Below are positions 15,261-20,244 of a stretch of 20,244 nucleotides of DNA, one piece after another. The stretch covers positions 1-20,244 of the forward strand of contig DATGLE010000012.1 in NCBI GenBank assembly GCA_035294325.1. The letters are read 5' to 3'. How positions within the stretch are numbered: the first letter of the stretch is position 1; every line of letters begins with the position of its first letter. This DNA comes from DATGLE01 sp035294325. GTDB taxonomy: Bacteria; Chloroflexota; Ktedonobacteria; Ktedonobacterales; Ktedonobacteraceae. Below the pieces are notes generated by a model that made no database searches, was not told the DNA's origin, and worked only from the letters and a program-made list of their open reading frames with translations. A program made the position numbers and the translations under genes.

Positions 15261-15422
15261 GGTAGGGGCGCGGCGCTGGCTGGGTGGGGTTTCGGGGCGG
15301 TGGGGGCCAGAAGCAAGCCCGCTTTGTCGCCAAAAACGGATTTGGATGGTTGTGGAAAGGCGGGCTTGCGCTTCAGCCCCCACCACCCCACCCAACCACC
15401 CGGCCGGCGCCGCGCCCCTACC
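15261..15422. repeat. Long imperfect inverted repeat (about 65-bp arms)
   Basis: The left arm at 15261-15325 (GGTAGGGGCGCGGCGCTGGC...AAGCCCGCTTT) pairs imperfectly with the right arm at 15356-15422 (AAAGGCGGGCTTGC...GCCGCGCCCCTACC). The loop is about 30 nt (GTCGCCAAAAACGGATTTGG onward). It is non-coding, in the 380-bp gap after DUF711, and resembles a MITE or foldback element. No target-site duplication is evident. Confidence 0.8.
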
Positions 15423-15488
15423 CCGTCCCATCATTCCCTACCCAGTGCCGATCCTGGCTGTTAACTTCCATTAAACAAGCCGACCATG

Positions 15489-15503
15489 TCATCCTGAGCG
15501 CAG
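15489..15503. repeat. TCATCCTGAGCGCAG dispersed repeat end
   Basis: Same end sequence as the element translated in the helicase linker (12122-12217). Here it is intergenic, shortly before the 17-bp hairpin at 15531. Confidence 0.6.
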
Positions 15504-15530
15504 CCGCTCCGGTGGTCTTTCCAGTAGTAA

Positions 15531-15572
15531 TGGGTGTGGGGGTGCGGACCACGGCCCGCACCCCCACACCTA
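15531..15572. repeat. 17-bp inverted repeat downstream of the GAF gene
   Basis: Arms 15531-15547 (TGGGTGTGGGGGTGCGG) and 15556-15572 around loop ACCACGGC, with one G-T wobble. It follows the GAF stop codon on the minus strand, separated by the GC box, and could be its transcript-end structure although no U-tract follows. Confidence 0.85.
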
Positions 15573-15583
15573 TCTTTCCTGGT

Positions 15584-15610
15584 TGCGAAGCGCCGCAGGC
15601 GCTGAGCTGT
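15584..15610. repeat. Dispersed GC box, copy 2
   Basis: TGCGAAGCGCCGCAGGCGCT then GAGCTGT; nearly identical to 8500-8525. In both places the box sits 3-12 nt from a long hairpin. Here it runs into the GAF stop codon. Confidence 0.8.
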
Positions 15611-16212
15611 CAGGGGGTAACATGCGTGCCCCAGAAGGCATCGACCACGCCGTGATAAGAACTCTTGACACTCTCGAAGAGGCGCGCATTCTCAATCGCC
15701 AGGGCGGAAAGGCTGGCGAGCACCGAAAGAAACTGCACATCATCATCGTTAAAGGTGGACTGCTTGCCCGTATAGACACGCAGCACACCAATAGCCTTCC
15801 CGCGCACCTCCAGAGGCACGCAGAGCACAGAGACAATACCCTCGCGGCGGGCGGCTTCCTGGTACTGGAAACGGTGATCGCTCCTGACATCCTGAATAAA
15901 GACGGGCGTGCCGGCCAGGGCCTCGCTATCAATCAGGCTGTGCTCCACATCAACCGGACCTTTCGCCAGGTAGCCCCCGCTCAGTCCGCAGACGGCGCTG
16001 AGCTTCAACTGGCCCGTTTCAGGATCGAGCAGGCGCAGCACGCAGCCCTTCACCTGCATGGCCTCCTTGATGCTCGTCACCACACTTTGTAGCACATTCT
16101 CCAGTTCGAGGCTCGATGAGATGGTCAAAGCAGCGCGATACAGGGCCGTATAGTAATCTCTGGGCGGAAGGGGCGGCGGACTGCCGATATTATTTGTGTC
16201 TGTCGTCGTCAT
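15610..16212 (-). CDS. GAF-domain protein
   Basis: The protein is 200 aa and essentially a single GAF domain (about 22-180). Typical elements are LYRAALTISSSLELENVLQS, GCVLRLLDPETGQLKL, a central TPVFIQDVRSD and the ending VPLEVRGKAIGVLRVY...LSALAIENARLFESV. No kinase, cyclase, PAS or HTH domain is attached, and no chromophore Cys motif typical of phytochromes stands out. Such stand-alone GAF proteins bind small ligands or act as sensors for partners. The frame is open further upstream, but the ATG at 16212 has a strong AAGGAG site 6 nt ahead, and residues before it look non-coding. The short Usp gene lies upstream in the same direction, 442 bp away, so they are probably separate units. Confidence 0.85.
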   Translation of the reverse strand: MTTTDTNNIGSPPPLPPRDYYTALYRAALTISSSLELENVLQSVVTSIKEAMQVKGCVLRLLDPETGQLKLSAVCGLSGGYLAKGPVDVEHSLIDSEALAGTPVFIQDVRSDHRFQYQEAARREGIVSVLCVPLEVRGKAIGVLRVYTGKQSTFNDDDVQFLSVLASLSALAIENARLFESVKSSYHGVVDAFWGTHVTP

Positions 16213-16654
16213 CGCTATCTCCTTCGCTCGACACAGCAGGTTATAGGGACTGGTCCCCGGTCCTCTCTCACAATTGAGAGTGTATCTCATCCTCGGCCCC
16301 TTTGCTCTCATGCCTGCGGCGCTCGCCGGATCTGGTGTGTGGTGCGGAAAATGTGCTTCGAGCATTTTTCGCACCACGCAAAACATTCATTGCGCGGCGC
16401 AGTCGCGCGACCCCCGAGCGAGAGCGGGCAAGGGCACTGAGTATTAAACACCCTCTATAACAAAGAACGCACAATGATTTAATGTTATATCTACCATTGT
16501 AACATATAAAGGCATTGAGGCGGGGAAAAGACAGAGAGATAGAGCCAGGCCATACGCCAGATGACGATGGTTACGAGATAGCGGTTTTTCTCCGTGCGCG
16601 TTTATTAAGACCGGCGGCTGCTAAACCGGGCCACCGCGGTCAGTTCAGTTCAAC
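16213..16654. other. 442-bp intergenic region: leader of the GAF gene, hairpins, A+T-rich patch
   Basis: It contains a small hairpin CTCTCA-CAAT-TGAGAG (16265-16280), the GC box and hairpin at 16311-16380, GC-rich palindromic sequence to about 16412, and an A+T-rich patch (about 16440-16510) with TGTTA-N12-TAACA that is the likely promoter zone of the GAF gene. No gene or RNA gene is apparent. Confidence 0.6.
16311..16380. repeat. GC box plus 18-bp hairpin (variable-arm family, copy)
   Basis: The box TGCCTGCGGCGCTCGCCGG (16311-16329) precedes a stem of arms 16336-16353 and 16363-16380 (TGTGTGGTGCGGAAAATG and complement, with two G-T wobbles). TTCATTGCGCGGCGCAG follows. Flanks match those at 17594-17708; stem arms do not. 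Confidence 0.8.
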
Positions 16655-17191
16655 TCAGCTTACCGCGGCCTGCTGAGCCGCTTGAGCCTGGGCCTGAGCC
16701 TGTGGTGTCGGATCCTGCATAAAGCAGACACGGCACGGTGCGTTGTCAAGGACATATGCTATTGTTTTGCCAAAGTCGTTGAGCGCCACATGGTTGCGAC
16801 GAGGGGAGCTGATAAGCAGCAGGGAACAATGATGATCCGTTGCCTCTTCCACAATAGCGGGGCCGGCCTCGCGGGCCTGCACAACTTCAGCGACTGCCTC
16901 ACATCCTACTTTCCTTGCTATCTCCATAGCATCGTTGAGCAGTTGACTTGCCTGCTCAGATTTATCCGAAAGAACAGCCTTGAGGGGTAGTGCGCGTGGA
17001 ACCTCGATGACACGTACAAAATGGACCTTCCGTTTGGCACCCTTCGCGAGCAGACAGCCCAGCGAAATCAGATTGGTATCGAGTCGATCACCGCAAACGA
17101 CGACGGCTACGTCCCCTTTGGCACTCTCTCCCAGGGCCGATTTGCTCATCTGGCTCTCTTCTTTGGCCCTGGAACCCCATAGATGTACCAT
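16655..17191 (-). CDS. Short universal stress protein-like
   Basis: The protein is 178 aa with a Usp-like alpha/beta pattern: DVAVVVCGDRLDTNLISLGC near the N-terminus, KVHFVRVIEVP, then AGPAIVEEATDHHCSLLLIS and a final strand CRVCFMQD. The usual nucleotide loop (GxxG-x9-GS) is missing: the place reads SSPRRNHVALNDFGKT. Non-ATP-binding Usp behaviour is therefore likely. The C-terminus is an Ala/Gln tail (AQAQAQAQAAQQ). The start at 17191 has AGGAGGAAG with about 7 nt spacing; Met15 is a weaker alternative. Its promoter is TTGACG-17-TAAAAT with a leader of about 100 nt. Cytoplasmic stress-response role by family. Confidence 0.75.
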   Translation of the reverse strand: MVHLWGSRAKEESQMSKSALGESAKGDVAVVVCGDRLDTNLISLGCLLAKGAKRKVHFVRVIEVPRALPLKAVLSDKSEQASQLLNDAMEIARKVGCEAVAEVVQAREAGPAIVEEATDHHCSLLLISSPRRNHVALNDFGKTIAYVLDNAPCRVCFMQDPTPQAQAQAQAAQQAAVS

Positions 17192-17294
17192 GATTTACTT
17201 CCTCCTGATGGAGTGTGATAAAACAGCATCACCGAACACCTTATTGTTTCGGCTTGTTTCAGCGAACAACGAAAAGGTTTTCCATCTTACCGCA

Positions 17295-17323
17295 ATTTTA
17301 ATCGTTGTGGCTTTTTTCGTCAA
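17295..17323 (-). promoter_or_regulatory. Promoter of the short Usp gene
   Basis: On the minus strand: TTGACG (17323-17318), 17-bp spacer starting with six A, TAAAAT (17300-17295). It lies in a markedly A+T-rich stretch and implies a 5' leader of about 97 nt. Confidence 0.75.
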
Positions 17324-17464
17324 TGTTTTAAGTATATATAACCAGGACTTTTCCTTGATAGTCCTTTAACATCTTTGTGCATTCTCTATAATCTACGTAG
17401 TACCTCCCCAAAAGTGCGACATATTTTCCCCGCCGCCCGCACAGGGCGACGCGGAAAGGGGGAG

Positions 17465-17479
17465 CGGGGCACAGCCCCG
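17465..17479. repeat. Small GC-rich hairpin
   Basis: CGGGGC-ACA-GCCCCG in the 642-bp gap between the Usp promoter and ClpS. It resembles the terminator stem at 1034-1046 but has no T-run. Confidence 0.5.
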
Positions 17480-17534
17480 TACCCCGGGCTTTTCACGGGC
17501 AGGTTTGTTTGGAGCAAAGGGGAGAACCCATCAA

Positions 17535-17560
17535 AGAGGCCCGCAAGGGACGCCTCTACA
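17535..17560. repeat. Dispersed CCGCAAGGG-CTCTACA repeat, intergenic copy
   Basis: AGAGGCCCGCAAGGGACGCC then TCTACA. The same core forms each half of the 60-bp palindrome in the helicase gene and recurs at 19451-19493. AGAGGC/GCCTCT allows a hairpin. Confidence 0.75.
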
Positions 17561-17593
17561 TGCAGTGGTGACGGGAGGACTCTATCATCCTCG

Positions 17594-17708
17594 CACCTGC
17601 GGCGCTCGCCTCGCCCTTTGAAAGATGTGACGTGATGGGGAAAATTGCGCGCAGCGCTTTTTTCCATCACGTCACATCTTTCATTTATTGCGCGGCTGCG
17701 CCGCGCAA
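17594..17708. repeat. GC box, 25-bp hairpin and GCGCGGC palindrome (variable-arm family, copy)
   Basis: The box CACCTGCGGCGCTCGCCTCG (17594-17613) precedes a stem of arms 17620-17644 (begins GAAAGATGTGACGTGATGG) and 17658-17682, topped by GCGC-GCA-GCGC. ATTGCGCGGC-TGC-GCCGCGCAA (17688-17708) follows. Box and tail match the copy at 16311; the arms are unrelated. Confidence 0.88.
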
Positions 17709-17728
17709 CCACCCAACCAGAGAAGGCT

Positions 17729-17773
17729 GGATGTTCTAATGCGAGCGGCTGCGACACGCGCATTAGAACATCC
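17729..17773. repeat. 15-bp perfect inverted repeat
   Basis: GGATGTTCTAATGCG (17729-17743) and CGCATTAGAACATCC (17759-17773) around a 15-nt loop that contains GCGGCTGCG. It lies between the previous hairpin and the ClpS stop codon. The 17192-17833 gap shows no convincing gene. Confidence 0.9.
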
Positions 17774-17833
17774 TTTCGATCTCATCATCATGAAAACACC
17801 GGAGATGGCGCGCTAATTCCCGCGCAGAAATGG

Positions 17834-18148
17834 CTAATCAGGTTCAATGGTAGCAGTGAGATTGTAGCTTAGCAGGCGTTCTTGATAGTATTCCGCCAGT
17901 TCTTTCGGGCAGACGATCACGACGGCGCTCCCGGTGAGGTGAGCCGTGAGCATGATGTGCTCCGCCTCCTGCGGAGATAGCTCGTTGACGGCGTGCAGGA
18001 GCGCGAAGACGACGTAATTCATTTCATTGATGTCGTCATCGTGCAGGATGACTTTATACGGCGGGAGCAACTGACTGCGCTGGCGCGTTGTCTCCTCCGG
18101 CCTGGTTTGCAGCCGGGGGCGCATCAATTGATCCTTCTTCATCATCAT
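17834..18148 (-). CDS. clpS: ATP-dependent Clp protease adaptor ClpS
   Basis: The protein is 104 aa, the usual ClpS size: a basic, flexible N-terminal tail to about residue 28, then the ClpS core (PPYKVILHDDDINEMNYVVF). H70 (LTAHLTGSAVVIV) and the terminal TATIEPD follow. By family knowledge ClpS delivers N-degron substrates to ClpA/ClpC. The pocket residue that is Asn34 in E. coli is Asp37 here, followed by two Asp; His66 is kept as H70. Three ATGs in tandem (18148, 18145, 18142) follow GGAGG; the second has the best spacing (8 nt) but the first is annotated. No clpA or clpP is adjacent. The neighbours are hairpin repeats and the divergent CoA-transferase genes. Confidence 0.92.
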   Translation of the reverse strand: MMMKKDQLMRPRLQTRPEETTRQRSQLLPPYKVILHDDDINEMNYVVFALLHAVNELSPQEAEHIMLTAHLTGSAVVIVCPKELAEYYQERLLSYNLTATIEPD

Positions 18149-18205
18149 CACATCCTCCGCTCGTGTTTGCTTTCCTGGGTGGAAGCCATATCCATTTATA
18201 GGTCT

Positions 18206-18233
18206 ATTGTACCGGAGCATCGTGCATTTTACC
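18206..18233 (-). promoter_or_regulatory. Weak promoter candidate for clpS
   Basis: TACAAT (18211-18206) is a good -10. The -35 region reads TGGTAA at about 17 bp and is poor. Confidence 0.35.
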
Positions 18234-18298
18234 AGTGCCCCGGCGGAATATCCTACCACAGCGCCACTCGCGAGCACCGCAGGCTCTGGCCTCAGGAG

Positions 18299-18357
18299 TT
18301 ATATGTTGTGCTGTGAAGAAATGTGCGCGGCATATTTCTTCACAGCACAACATATAA
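18299..18357. repeat. 28-bp inverted repeat with 3-nt loop between clpS and CoA-transferase genes
   Basis: Arms 18299-18326 (begins TTATATGTTGTGCTGTGAAG) and 18330-18357 pair with one G-T wobble around loop GCG. Flanks are GC-rich (GAGCACCGCAGGCTC on the left, CGGCGCGACGGAGCCGCGCG on the right). The arms are A+T-rich, unlike the others. It lies just upstream of the CoA-transferase promoter. Confidence 0.95.
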
Positions 18358-18387
18358 TCCCCGGCGCGACGGAGCCGCGCGAATGAT

Positions 18388-18416
18388 TTGACGTGCGGGC
18401 GCGCAGGTTGTACGCT
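18388..18416 (+). promoter_or_regulatory. Promoter of the CoA-transferase pair
   Basis: TTGACG (18388-18393), exactly 17 bp, TACGCT (18411-18416). Ribosome site AAGGAGG at 18451-18457, 10 nt before the ATG. Confidence 0.7.
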
Positions 18417-18467
18417 ACCAGCAAAGGCGTTTTTCTGGTGTCTGAGTGAGAAGGAGGAGAAACCCCC

Positions 18468-19286
18468 ATGACAGACAAACAGGCGACGTTACAGGAAGCC
18501 ATCGCCTCCATCGCCGATGGCTCGGTGGTGGCGCTGGGCGGCAATACGATCCACCGCGCCCCCTGCGCTGCTGTGCACGAACTGATTCGCCAGGGCAAGC
18601 GCGGGCTGGAACTTATCAAGACGGCGGGCGCCTACGATGTCGATGTGCTGGTGGGAACAGGCGTCGCGGATCGCGTCTCGGCGGGATTCATCGGTTTTGA
18701 AAATGTTTTCGGCCTGGCGCCACAGTATCGCCGTGCCGCCGAACAGGGGCGCATCCAGGTCAAGGAGCATGCCTGCTACACGGTGATTACGGGCCTGCGC
18801 GCGGCTATCCAGGGCGTGCCCTTCCTGCCGGTTGCGGGCATGCTCAATTCCGATCTGATGCAGGCGCGCGGCTTCAAGACGGTGATCGATCCCTATAGCG
18901 GGCAGGAACTTGCGGCGGTGCAGGCTATGCGGCCCGATGTTGCCATTCTGCATGTACAGGAGGCCGATGCACAGGGCAACGGGCGCATCTATGGCACGCT
19001 CTACGAGGATGAACTGATGGCGCTGGCCGCGCGGCGCGTGATCCTGACCTGCGAGCAGTTGATCGACGAGCGAGAGACGGCGCGCGTGCCTGAACTGACG
19101 AAGATTCCGGGGGTGCAGGTGAGCCATGTCGTGCTAGCGCCACGGGGCGCGCATCCCTGTAGCTGCGGCGATCTCTACGACTACGATTACGACTATCTCG
19201 CGCGCTACATTGAAGCGTGCGAGAGCGCGGAACGCTACAAAGCCTGGCTCGACGAGTACGTTTTGGGGAAGGTGGCGAGTCGATGA
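18468..19286 (+). CDS. CoA-transferase subunit A (glutaconate CoA-transferase / IpdA-like)
   Basis: The protein is 272 aa of the class I CoA-transferase family. Typical features are the N-terminal DGSVVALGGNTIHRAPCAAV segment, ELIKTAGAYDVDVLVGTG, the GFENVFGLAPQYRRAAEQG region, GVPFLPVAGMLNSDL and PDVAILHVQEADAQGNGRIY. It closely resembles the alpha subunits of glutaconate CoA-transferase and of the IpdAB ring-opening hydrolase of steroid degradation. Function needs the B subunit, encoded 145 bp downstream. The exact acyl-CoA substrate cannot be assigned. The repetitive acidic/aromatic stretch DLYDYDYDYLARYIEA near the C-terminus is notable. Promoter and ribosome site are both strong; no other pathway genes are in the window. 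Confidence 0.9.
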   Translation: MTDKQATLQEAIASIADGSVVALGGNTIHRAPCAAVHELIRQGKRGLELIKTAGAYDVDVLVGTGVADRVSAGFIGFENVFGLAPQYRRAAEQGRIQVKEHACYTVITGLRAAIQGVPFLPVAGMLNSDLMQARGFKTVIDPYSGQELAAVQAMRPDVAILHVQEADAQGNGRIYGTLYEDELMALAARRVILTCEQLIDERETARVPELTKIPGVQVSHVVLAPRGAHPCSCGDLYDYDYDYLARYIEACESAERYKAWLDEYVLGKVASR

Positions 19287-19431
19287 GGCAGATGAAGCGC
19301 GATAATGAAGATTGCCAGCCAGAAGCGGTAAAGAATCCGACGTGTCGGGGGGCGTGCATGGGCCGCTCTGGTGGCAGCCCATGAGAATATGCCTACCCCC
19401 AAAGGTACATTTTCGGAAAGGTGGCAACCCG

Positions 19432-20205
19432 ATGACACAGACACCGACAGGGCGCCCGCAAGGGGAAGGGCATCCACAAGGGGTGCCTCTACAGGTGACG
19501 CCGGATACGATGATGGTTGTGGCGATGGCGCGGTTGCTGCGCGACGGCGAACGCGTCTTTCACGGCGTGGCCTCGCCGCTGCCAATGATCGCGATCCTGC
19601 TGGCGCAGCGCCTGCACGCGCCGAACCTGGTTTACGTCAATATCGCCGGTGGCGTCAATCCTTTGCCGGAGACGATGCCGGAGACGACGGTAGACCCGCG
19701 CCTGACGCACGGCTCGCACGTGATCCTGCGCCTGGCCGATATTTTCGATATGTCGGCGCGCGGCGACCTCGACACGGCCTTCCTCGGCGGCGTGCAAATT
19801 GATAGCGAGGGGCGTATCAACATGAGCGTGATCGGCCCCTATGAGCGCCCGAAGGTGCGGCTCCCCGGCGGCGCGGGCAGCGCAGCGATCCTGCCCACCG
19901 CGCGCCGCACGATCCTCTGGCGCACGAAGCACGATCCGCGCACCTTCGTCGAGAAGCTGGCCTTCGTGACAGCGAGCGGCAACGTTGACCGGGTGGTGAC
20001 GCCGCTCTGCGTTTTCGTGAAGCGCGATGGCCGTTTGCGGGTCGAGAGTATCCATCCTTATAGCTCACCGGAGGAGGTGCGCCAGCAGACGGGCTTCGCT
20101 ATCGAGACCTCGGACGTGCCCTTCACGCCCGCACCCACCGCCGACGAGCTTGCCGCCCTCGCCGCCATCGATCCCAACCGCGTGCGCCTGGTCGAGTTTA
20201 AATGA
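19432..20205 (+). CDS. CoA-transferase subunit B (IpdB / GctB-like)
   Basis: The protein is 257 aa. It is the beta-subunit partner: MMVVAMARLLRDGERVFHGV, then PNLVYVNIAGGVNP, DTAFLGGVQIDSEGRINMS, VRLPGGAGSAAILPTARRT and VTASGNVDRVVTPLCVF. The frame is open back to a TTG at 19312 and an ATG at 19381, but the ATG at 19432 has AAAGGTGG upstream and begins the family-length protein. With subunit A it would form a CoA-transferase or IpdAB-type acyl-CoA hydrolase. Codons 5-21 or so (TGRPQGEGHPQGVPLQ) are encoded by the dispersed CCGCAAGGG...CTCTACA repeat, an in-frame insertion at the N-terminus that should be outside the catalytic core. The gene ends 39 bp before the window edge. Confidence 0.9.
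   Translation: MTQTPTGRPQGEGHPQGVPLQVTPDTMMVVAMARLLRDGERVFHGVASPLPMIAILLAQRLHAPNLVYVNIAGGVNPLPETMPETTVDPRLTHGSHVILRLADIFDMSARGDLDTAFLGGVQIDSEGRINMSVIGPYERPKVRLPGGAGSAAILPTARRTILWRTKHDPRTFVEKLAFVTASGNVDRVVTPLCVFVKRDGRLRVESIHPYSSPEEVRQQTGFAIETSDVPFTPAPTADELAALAAIDPNRVRLVEFK
19451..19493. repeat. Dispersed CCGCAAGGG-CTCTACA repeat inside the CoA-transferase B start
   Basis: GGCGCCCGCAAGGGG...AAGGGGTGCCTCTACA. It resembles the halves of the helicase palindrome and the copy at 17535, with an extra internal AAGGGGYG unit, and is translated in frame as the N-terminal tail. Confidence 0.7.
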
Positions 20206-20244
20206 TGTATGCGTCGCGCCCGCCCTCGCCGTCAAAAACGGATG

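Noticed and set aside
17386..17763. 125-aa minus-strand frame in the Usp-ClpS gap
   Set aside because: It runs through the dispersed repeat and two hairpins, has no ribosome site and no protein-like pattern.
19312..19431. Longer start (TTG 19312 or ATG 19381) for CoA-transferase B
   Set aside because: The extra 40 residues have no family similarity; ATG 19432 has the better ribosome site and gives the expected size.
20227..20244. Second copy of the 15261-15422 foldback element at the window end
   Set aside because: Only an 11-nt match (CAAAAACGGAT) is visible; matches of this length are expected by chance in 20 kb, so it is kept only as a hint.

Overview
The window is high-GC bacterial chromosome with well-spaced single genes on both strands. 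The gene mix points to Chloroflexota, most likely a Ktedonobacteria-like soil or thermophilic lineage: a zinc-ribbon membrane protein, a large MalT/LAL-type LuxR ATPase regulator, a DUF1028 protein, several universal stress proteins, a carotenoid/hopanoid-type GT2, a DUF711 protein, ClpS and an IpdAB-like CoA-transferase pair. This placement is inference from gene content and composition; no rRNA or other marker gene is present. I see no tRNA, rRNA, CRISPR array, transposase or phage gene.

Layout. 33-911 (-) zinc-ribbon membrane protein. 1081-1515 (-) unknown small protein, divergent from 1644-4586 (+) LuxR/AAA regulator. 4777-5724 (+) DUF1028-TPR protein. 5843-5959 (-) doubtful mini-ORF. 6055-7062 (+) tandem UspA. 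7159-8184 (-) amidohydrolase/decarboxylase, convergent with the UspA gene. 8185-8565 two very long perfect hairpins. 8566-9927 (+) GT2 glycosyltransferase, convergent with 10048-13911 (-), a Dna2-like Fe-S nuclease/SF1 helicase. The helicase is divergent from 14059-15228 (+) DUF711. 15610-16212 (-) GAF protein; 16655-17191 (-) short Usp; 17834-18148 (-) ClpS; 18468-19286 and 19432-20205 (+) CoA-transferase subunits A and B.

The most unusual content is the repeat landscape. At least eight long, mostly perfect inverted repeats (stems 15-32 bp, often only a 3-nt loop) have arm sequences unrelated to one another. Several are flanked by a shared GC-rich box (CCTGCGGCGCTYGC), so the flank is conserved while the arms vary. 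One hairpin lies inside the 3' end of the GT2 gene. One fills the divergent promoter region between the helicase and DUF711. A 60-bp palindrome plus three kinds of tandem repeat are inserted in frame into the nuclease domain of the helicase. A related short repeat (CCGCAAGGG...CTCTACA) recurs between genes and in the first codons of the CoA-transferase B gene.

The genes do not form one pathway. The clear functional unit is the CoA-transferase pair. Regulator plus DUF1028 may be a second unit, linked by a candidate operator. The two Usp genes, the GAF protein and ClpS suggest stress, signalling and proteostasis functions. Several promoters can be read directly and share a TTGACG -35 with a 17-bp spacer.
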